Below are positions 11,661 to 16,657 of a stretch of 16,657 bases of DNA, piece after piece (position 1 is the stretch's first letter; each line of letters opens with the position of its first letter). The stretch is from positions 1 through 16,657 of the forward strand of contig JACKAT010000080.1 in NCBI GenBank assembly GCA_020634935.1, in the 5' to 3' direction. The DNA is from Anaerolineales bacterium (lineage in GTDB: Bacteria; Chloroflexota; Anaerolineae; 4572-78; J111). The translations under genes were made by a program, and so were the position numbers. The notes beneath the pieces were generated by a model. That model had not been told where the DNA came from, did not search any database, and saw nothing but the letters and a program-made list of their open reading frames with translations.

Positions 11661-14015
11661 ATGCCATTATATAAGGGTGAAAACCGCTCGATTTACGGCT
11701 TGCACGATCCCGGCGGCGAGCATTTGATGATTGTCAACGGTCAGGCCAAGGGCTGGGTGGTGGTGACGGAAGAGATCGGCAGCGAGGCCAACGATCACCG
11801 CAGCGCTGATTACCGCACTATTTCAGACCGGGGTCTGGGCGTCATTGTCCGGCTCAACCAATCTTACGGGAGCAACGGCACAATTCCTCGCGAGGAGCGA
11901 TATCCGGAGTTTGCCCAGCGCGTGGCGAACTTTGTGGCCGGTTCGCAAGGGGCGCACATTTGGATTATCGGCAACGAAATGAATTTAGAGCGCGAACAAC
12001 CCCGCCAGCGCAGCAGCAATCAAGCCGAACCGATCACGCCCCGCCGCTACGCCGAGTGCTACAAGCTGTGTCGTCAAAAAATTAAAGCCTTGTCCGGCCA
12101 TAGCGACGATATCGTGGTGGTCGGGGCCATCGGTCCCTGGAACGGCCAGACCTGGTATGAGGCCGACCCCAAAGGGGCCTATCCGGCCAATAAAATTCCC
12201 GGCGCGCCGGGCAACTATCCCTACAACGGCTTTTTTGGCGATTTCATCAAATATTTTCAAGATATGTTACTGGCGATTGGCCCCAGTAACTGTGACGGTG
12301 TCGCCATCCACGCCTATTCGCACGGTTACGAGCCGCAGCTTATCACCGATACGGCTAAAATGGGGCCGCCGTTTCAAAATTATCATTATCATTTTTTCAC
12401 TTACCGCGATCAGATGAACGCCATCCCGGATGCGCTGCGCCACCTGCCGGTTTATCTAACCGAAGCCAACGGCGACGTGCAGGGCAAACTGGAATCGCAC
12501 CAACCGGGGGCGACCTGGCCGTTTGGCAACAACGGCTGGATTAAGGCCGCCTATAAAGAGATTGACAGTTGGAATCGGAGCGGCCGGCAGCAGATTCGCT
12601 GTATGGTTCTATTTCGCTGGAAAAAAGACCCGCTCGGCTGGTCGATTGACGGCAAGCAGGGCGTTCAGCAGGATTTTACCGAAGCCATCGCCCAAAACTA
12701 TCAATGGGACCCCGACGCCGGCCAGCCCAAACCGGAACCGGCCCGCCCCCCTTATCTGGCCAAATATCTCAGCCACGATACACCGCAACAGCTAACAGCA
12801 GGTCAAACGGTGACGGTCAACCTTAAGCTACAAAATGCCGGCAGCTTCCAATGGGTGCGCGGCGGCGATAAGCCGTTTCGGCTAGGCTTTCAGTGGTACA
12901 ACGCCAGCAACCAGCCGGTGTCGCTGCCGCCGGCCTTCGATTTTAGAACCCCGCTGCCCCGAACCATCGCCCCGGATGGCATGGTAGAGTTGGAAGCCCA
13001 ACTACGCGCCCCGGATCAGCCGGGCAGCTATTTTCTACGCTGGGATATGGTGCACGAGTTGGTGACCTGGTTTTCGACGCAAGGCGACCCTGGCCTGGTT
13101 GTGCCGGTGGCGATTACCGCCGCTGTCCCGGTGACACCTCCTGAGGAAGTCGAACGCGAGCCGGGCGGCCAGCCGATCAGCGTCGAGGCGCAGGATGTAA
13201 CCGGATCGCTGCCGCAGCATGCCACCAAACGCTACCCGATGCGAACCCACGCCGATATTAAGCGGATCATTGTCCATCACACCGCCACCCCGGCCAACAT
13301 TACGGTTGAACGCATCGCTCAGTTTCAGGTTCAAAATCGAGACCTACCCGGCATCGCCTATCACTTCTGTATCACAGCCGAAGGCGTGGTTTACCAAACG
13401 CAATATCTGGAAACCGTGGCTATCCATGCCGGGGCCGACAGCGACGACAGTGTGGGCGTCTGTCTTATCGGCAATTTTACTAATCAGCCGCCGCCTAAAG
13501 CGCAGTTGACGGCAACCGCCACGCTGCTGGCCCAATTGGTCGGGCTGCTGGGGCTGCCGACCAGTTCGATTGTTGGCTATAATGAAATCATCGCCACCCA
13601 AAGTCCTGGCGCGACCTGGCCGCAGTGGAAACCCACGCTGTTGGCCGATATCGATCGCCTCCTCAAAAGCGAAAAACCACCAACCACCCAACCGCCCGAA
13701 GTCGATAAACCATTGGAGCATTACCTGCTGTTCTGGTATCGCACCCCCCAAAGTTGGGGCGAGTGGGATTTGCAAGGCGCGTTTGATTACATCGCCCGGT
13801 TTAAGCCGGTGGTCGGGTTCGATATCCAAGAGGCGCAACAGGCCAAATACGTGACCATTGTTGGCGGCAAAGACGGCGTTCCCCCCAACGCCGAGCGCAT
13901 TTTGCGTAAAGCCGGCTGCCAGGTTGAGCGCATTGCCGGCGCATCCGAGGAGGAAACCCGGCAGATGTTGAAAAAAATGGCGGCAGAAGGCCATCGTTTC
14001 GACACGCTGACGTGA
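11661..14015 (+). CDS. Four-domain paralogue, copy 2 (GH-A-like, NBR1-type Ig, degenerate amidase, CWB2-like)
   Basis: 784-aa paralogue of the upstream protein, collinear along its whole length and clearly similar in every domain. The GH-A-like barrel keeps candidate catalytic Glu106 (GNE) and Glu268 (YLTEANG). The linkers are much shorter: no Pro-Gln tract, only about 15 residues before the Ig-like domain (about 365-487). The amidase-like domain (about 516-668) keeps His539/His540, Tyr567 and His589, but again has Tyr640 for the second zinc His and Ser648 for the zinc Cys (TQSPGATWPQW). The end (about 685-784) has the CWB2-like core VTIVGGKDGV and VERIAG. No N-terminal signal peptide is visible. 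ATG 11661 follows AGGAG. Its TGA overlaps the GTG of the methyltransferase gene, so the two are translationally coupled. Confidence 0.8.
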   Translation: MPLYKGENRSIYGLHDPGGEHLMIVNGQAKGWVVVTEEIGSEANDHRSADYRTISDRGLGVIVRLNQSYGSNGTIPREERYPEFAQRVANFVAGSQGAHIWIIGNEMNLEREQPRQRSSNQAEPITPRRYAECYKLCRQKIKALSGHSDDIVVVGAIGPWNGQTWYEADPKGAYPANKIPGAPGNYPYNGFFGDFIKYFQDMLLAIGPSNCDGVAIHAYSHGYEPQLITDTAKMGPPFQNYHYHFFTYRDQMNAIPDALRHLPVYLTEANGDVQGKLESHQPGATWPFGNNGWIKAAYKEIDSWNRSGRQQIRCMVLFRWKKDPLGWSIDGKQGVQQDFTEAIAQNYQWDPDAGQPKPEPARPPYLAKYLSHDTPQQLTAGQTVTVNLKLQNAGSFQWVRGGDKPFRLGFQWYNASNQPVSLPPAFDFRTPLPRTIAPDGMVELEAQLRAPDQPGSYFLRWDMVHELVTWFSTQGDPGLVVPVAITAAVPVTPPEEVEREPGGQPISVEAQDVTGSLPQHATKRYPMRTHADIKRIIVHHTATPANITVERIAQFQVQNRDLPGIAYHFCITAEGVVYQTQYLETVAIHAGADSDDSVGVCLIGNFTNQPPPKAQLTATATLLAQLVGLLGLPTSSIVGYNEIIATQSPGATWPQWKPTLLADIDRLLKSEKPPTTQPPEVDKPLEHYLLFWYRTPQSWGEWDLQGAFDYIARFKPVVGFDIQEAQQAKYVTIVGGKDGVPPNAERILRKAGCQVERIAGASEEETRQMLKKMAAEGHRFDTLT

Positions 14016-14860
14016 GGGCCGGTTTGAAGACCGACCAGGGCCTGCTAGGCGACTCGCCGTACAAAGCGTATGTAACCAAACTCGATTTGTTCAATCGATT
14101 TGCCGAACCGGAACTGCGCCAACTGCTGGCCGGTCTGAGCCTGAAAGAAGATAGCCACGTACTGGATGCCGGCTGCGGCACGGGCTTGATGACCACCTGG
14201 CTGGCCGATCTGGCCCCGGCCGGGCTGGCTTTGGGCGTCGATCTATCGACCGGTCACCTGCGCCACGCCCGGAGCCGGCTGGCGGCCAGCCCCTCGCTCC
14301 ATTTTCTCCAAGCCGATATGACGCGCCTGCCGCTAGCCGTTGGGCCGTTTGATTTAATCTGGAGCAGCAACGCCATCAACCATCTGCACGATCCGGTCGC
14401 TGGAGTACGCGCCCTGACCGCCAAACTGCGGCCCGGCGGGCGATTGGTATTGGGGCAAAGCGCTTTTCTGCCGGACATGTTTTTTGCCTGGGATGCCCGC
14501 CTGGAAAAGGAGGTCATGCTGGCCTGCCGCCAATATTACCGGGATAAATACGGGCTTGAAGAACGGGACACCACCGCTGCTCGTAATTTATTCGGCTGGA
14601 TGCGCCGGGCCGGGCTAAAAAATATCACCACCCAAACGATCGTCATCGAGCGCACCGCTCCTCTGTCTGAGCCGGATCAGCATTATTTTGTGGAAGGCGT
14701 CTTTCAAGGTTATTGGGCGCACCGGGTGCAGCCCTATCTCACCGAAACCGATTGGCGCACCCTTGAGGCGCTATGCGATCCGGCCTCGCCCCAGTTTTGC
14801 TTGAACCGGCCCGATTTCCATCATATCCAGACGTTTTCAATCGTCATTGGCCGGGTGTGA
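14012..14860 (+). CDS. Class I SAM-dependent methyltransferase
   Basis: 282-aa class I methyltransferase. Motif I is LDAGCGTG at residues 51-58; the acidic residue binding SAM ribose is Asp77 in GVDLS. ADMTRLP at 101-107 and FDLIWSSNAINHL at 113-125 follow, then LRPGGRLVLG near 139-148 (motif III). The C-terminal half carries an extra region likely involved in substrate choice. The acceptor cannot be told from sequence; it resembles the UbiE/Methyltransf_11 group. The GTG start at 14012 was chosen because GTGA overlaps the previous gene's stop by 4 nt, a classic coupling arrangement. A later start would lose part of the N-terminal helix (GDSPYKAYVTKLDLFNRF) that is typical of the fold. The coupling suggests a function linked to the upstream paralogue. 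Confidence 0.85.
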   Translation: MRAGLKTDQGLLGDSPYKAYVTKLDLFNRFAEPELRQLLAGLSLKEDSHVLDAGCGTGLMTTWLADLAPAGLALGVDLSTGHLRHARSRLAASPSLHFLQADMTRLPLAVGPFDLIWSSNAINHLHDPVAGVRALTAKLRPGGRLVLGQSAFLPDMFFAWDARLEKEVMLACRQYYRDKYGLEERDTTAARNLFGWMRRAGLKNITTQTIVIERTAPLSEPDQHYFVEGVFQGYWAHRVQPYLTETDWRTLEALCDPASPQFCLNRPDFHHIQTFSIVIGRV

Positions 14861-14909
14861 TCAAAATATTTCAGTCGTTATTTCGAAAATTCTCCCTTTT
14901 ATCCCTAAT

Positions 14910-15059
14910 GGTAGCGCAACATTAAACCGTGGAAACACAAAATAGCTCTAATAATCGACAGAATTAACAAGATTTACCTTAATTATGACAAATAAAATCG
15001 TGATAATCTTGTAAATTCTGTCTAATTCTTCCTTACCACGGTTTAGTGCAGTGCTACCT
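14910..15059. repeat. 150-bp imperfect palindrome, MITE-like
   Basis: Three nested sets of inverted arms are visible: GGTAGC (14910-14915) with GCTACC (15054-15059), TAAACCGTGG (14923-14932) with CCACGGTTTA (15036-15045, perfect), and GACAGAATTAACAAGATT (14957-14974) with AATCTTGTAAATTCTGTC (15005-15022, 17 of 18). It is AT-rich and noncoding. The inner right arm shares the 9-nt word pattern of 13-50. It lies after the methyltransferase gene and does not look like a terminator. Confidence 0.7.
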
Positions 15060-15153
15060 CCCTAATTTCTAACCAATTTTATATTATTTTCAAATCATAT
15101 AACGACTCTCCTCTGTTAAAATAGCCCCACACGAACAATCGCATTAAATTGAG

Positions 15154-15369
15154 TAACCTGAGTTCGATAATTAGAGCCGAGCATGTCATTTCGCAGCCGG
15201 AGGCGGAGAAATCCCTCAAACGTTCCCATAAATGAAGGCTTCGCCGGGAAAAAGGGCGTTGTCGCTTCAAATTTTCTCAGCCAGACCCCCTTTCCTTGTA
15301 TTGTCACAGGGATTTCTCCGCTAGCGCTCCGAAATGACACGAAGTACATCTTTTTCCGAACCCAGGTTA
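15154..15369. repeat. Outer inverted repeat enclosing a second element
   Basis: TAACCTGAGTTCG (15154-15166) and CGAACCCAGGTTA (15357-15369) are inverted copies matching 12 of 13. Between them sits a complete palindromic element (15185-15338), so the outer pair may be an older repeat split by an insertion. The right arm lies 34 nt before the ATG at 15404. Confidence 0.5.
15185..15338. repeat. Palindromic element with GTCATTTCG ends
   Basis: The left end GTCATTTCG-CAGCCGG-AGGCGGAGAAATCCCT (15185-15216) and the right end AGGGATTTCTCCG followed by CTAGCGCTCCGAAATGAC (15308-15338) are imperfect inverted copies. Elements with GTCATTTCG ends and a GAGAAATC inner word are, from memory, widespread small noncoding repeats in several bacterial phyla. 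About 154 bp, no coding potential. Confidence 0.7.
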
Positions 15370-15403
15370 GTAGGAGTACCCCACCCGGAGGATAGTTAGC
15401 TCT

Positions 15404-16612
15404 ATGAATACAGTCAACAGAGAAGCACCGCTTAACCGGGAAACCCGGCTAAGCCGTATACCTATGGTTGTTCTTTTGGGTCTCATCTTTTTAGGATTAA
15501 CCTTCACGTTATTCAGGCAAAGCCCCGCTCTGGCTCAACCGCAGCAGCCTATCCCCGCTCGCGCTGAGGCCGTCAGTCTGGCTATCGGCGATCCGGTAAG
15601 CCGGATTCAATGTACGACCGGCTACACAGCTTACCTCTATACCGATCAACTGGATAAGCCTCACGGATTAACGTTTGGCCCTGACGGCAAACTTTATGCG
15701 GCTGAGGAGTCGCTGGGGCAAATCAGCCGGGTCGAGGCGAACGGCGCTGTCACGCCGGTCTTAACCGGCCTCACCGGTCCTGAAGGCGTCATTTTCGACG
15801 GCGACGGCAATATGTATGCGGTAGAGGATATCGATAACGGCCGGGTGGTGAAAAAAGCGGCCGGCAGCGGCGGAACCAGCGGCACAACCCTGGCCGGAGG
15901 CTTAGAAGCGCCGGAGGATATCATCTGGGTCGATAACGGCGGCGACGGGACCCTTTACCTGACCGAGTCGAATTTGGAGCATGCGCTCGCCATTAGCAGT
16001 ACTAATCCGGCGGATTATCGCACCCACGTCACTGAGGTATCCCTGGCCGGCGCAGTGACGCGCTTATTAACCACTACTGCCGATATAAACGTTGTTATTT
16101 TCCCGCCGAAAGTTGACGCCACCTTTTGGAGCTACGCCAGTTTGACGTCCAACAGCAGCAATCTCCTCTATGTCGCCAATGAACTATCCGGCAAGCAAAT
16201 ATCCGGCAATTTCAATGGAATACCCTACACGGCCGACTCGACCGAATCGATTTTTGTAGTGGACCCCACCGCAGCTACGCCTAGCGCCACGGCTTTCACC
16301 AACGGCGCCGATGACGCCATTGCCCCGGAAGGCGTCAATTTTAGCGCCGGGCCGGCCTTTCCCTTGTATGTCGCTGAAGAAGATATTAGCGATGACAACA
16401 GCGGCGTCGGTCGTTTAAGCCAGATCGATGCCGCCGGTCATCGGACCGACCTCTGTACCGGCTTTTCCACGGTAGAAGATGTGGTGTTCGATGAGAACGG
16501 TTGGCTGTACATCAGCGAGGATGGGAACGGTATGGTCATTCAAATCCGCTTCGATTCGTCTTCCGGCCCTACGCTCGATAAGTTTATATGGCTGCCGATC
16601 ATTATTCGATAG
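15404..16612 (+). CDS. Exported NHL/SMP-30-like beta-propeller protein
   Basis: 402-aa secreted protein. Residues 1-44 look like a signal peptide: Arg-containing N-region, hydrophobic MVVLLGLIFLGLTFTLF at 21-37, and cleavage after ALA (Ala44). Propeller-type repeats follow, for example HGLTFGPDGKLYAAEE near 87, EGVIFDGDGNMYAVED near 127, EDIIWVDNGG near 171, and VEDVVFDENGWLYISED near 357. They match the NHL/SMP-30/gluconolaconase fold. Only two cysteines occur, Cys70 and Cys351, one near each end of the propeller, so a closing disulfide is plausible. The C-terminus FIWLPIIIR is a short hydrophobic Pro-containing tail ending in Arg. GGAGG lies 12 nt before the ATG. The ligand or enzymatic activity is unknown. 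Confidence 0.8.
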   Translation: MNTVNREAPLNRETRLSRIPMVVLLGLIFLGLTFTLFRQSPALAQPQQPIPARAEAVSLAIGDPVSRIQCTTGYTAYLYTDQLDKPHGLTFGPDGKLYAAEESLGQISRVEANGAVTPVLTGLTGPEGVIFDGDGNMYAVEDIDNGRVVKKAAGSGGTSGTTLAGGLEAPEDIIWVDNGGDGTLYLTESNLEHALAISSTNPADYRTHVTEVSLAGAVTRLLTTTADINVVIFPPKVDATFWSYASLTSNSSNLLYVANELSGKQISGNFNGIPYTADSTESIFVVDPTAATPSATAFTNGADDAIAPEGVNFSAGPAFPLYVAEEDISDDNSGVGRLSQIDAAGHRTDLCTGFSTVEDVVFDENGWLYISEDGNGMVIQIRFDSSSGPTLDKFIWLPIIIR

Positions 16613-16657
16613 CCGATTATTTGAACACTTTTTCCATGAATCAATAGAAAATCGCGC

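Noticed and set aside
8929..14015. Phage endolysin or prophage remnant
   Set aside because: There are no holin, tail, integrase or other phage genes, the proteins are far larger than endolysins, and the amidase site is degenerate.

Overview
The window looks like chromosomal DNA of a free-living bacterium, most likely a member of the Chloroflexota (Anaerolineae/Caldilineae-like). This is inferred from four things: a form II CO-dehydrogenase-type operon, a large MalT/LuxR-type regulator, a secreted propeller protein ending in a short hydrophobic Pro/Ile/Arg tail of the kind I associate with Chloroflexota exported proteins, and GC-rich genes separated by AT-rich intergenic DNA full of small palindromic repeats. 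There is no rRNA, tRNA, CRISPR array, transposase or phage structural gene.

Layout. Positions 1-335 hold a degenerate 9-nt repeat, a strong hairpin terminator and a palindromic REP-like repeat cluster. Positions 336-4918, minus strand, carry a four-gene operon transcribed in the order coxG-like, coxS, coxL, coxM. It encodes a molybdenum hydroxylase of the CO-dehydrogenase family; the large subunit carries the form II motif AYRGAGR. Positions 4919-5589 are a divergent intergenic region with inverted repeats that are candidate operators. Positions 5590-8475, plus strand, encode a 961-residue STAND/MalT-like LuxR regulator with an in-frame heptad-repeat insertion. Positions 8476-8928 hold a palindromic MITE-like element and a possible promoter. 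Positions 8929-11448 and 11661-14015 are two tandem paralogues with an unusual shared architecture: a clan GH-A-like glycosidase domain, an NBR1-type Ig-like domain, a PGRP/Amidase_2-fold domain with two of three zinc ligands replaced, and a C-terminal domain resembling one CWB2 cell-wall-binding unit. The second paralogue overlaps a SAM-dependent methyltransferase gene (14012-14860) by 4 nt. Positions 14861-15403 are packed with palindromic elements, one nested inside another. Positions 15404-16612 encode an exported NHL/SMP-30-like beta-propeller protein.

How it may work together. The cox operon would encode a CoxMSL enzyme tethered at the membrane, or served with quinone, by the CoxG-like protein with its C-terminal membrane segment. 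The divergent MalT-like regulator is a candidate, but unproven, controller. The paralogue pair plus methyltransferase looks like a separate module that binds glycan or cell-wall material. The paralogues have no visible signal peptide, so whether and how they reach the outside is open.

The most novel content is the four-domain paralogue pair, with both copies carrying the same amidase ligand losses. Next is a family of two-hairpin repeats found in opposite orientations 11 kb apart.
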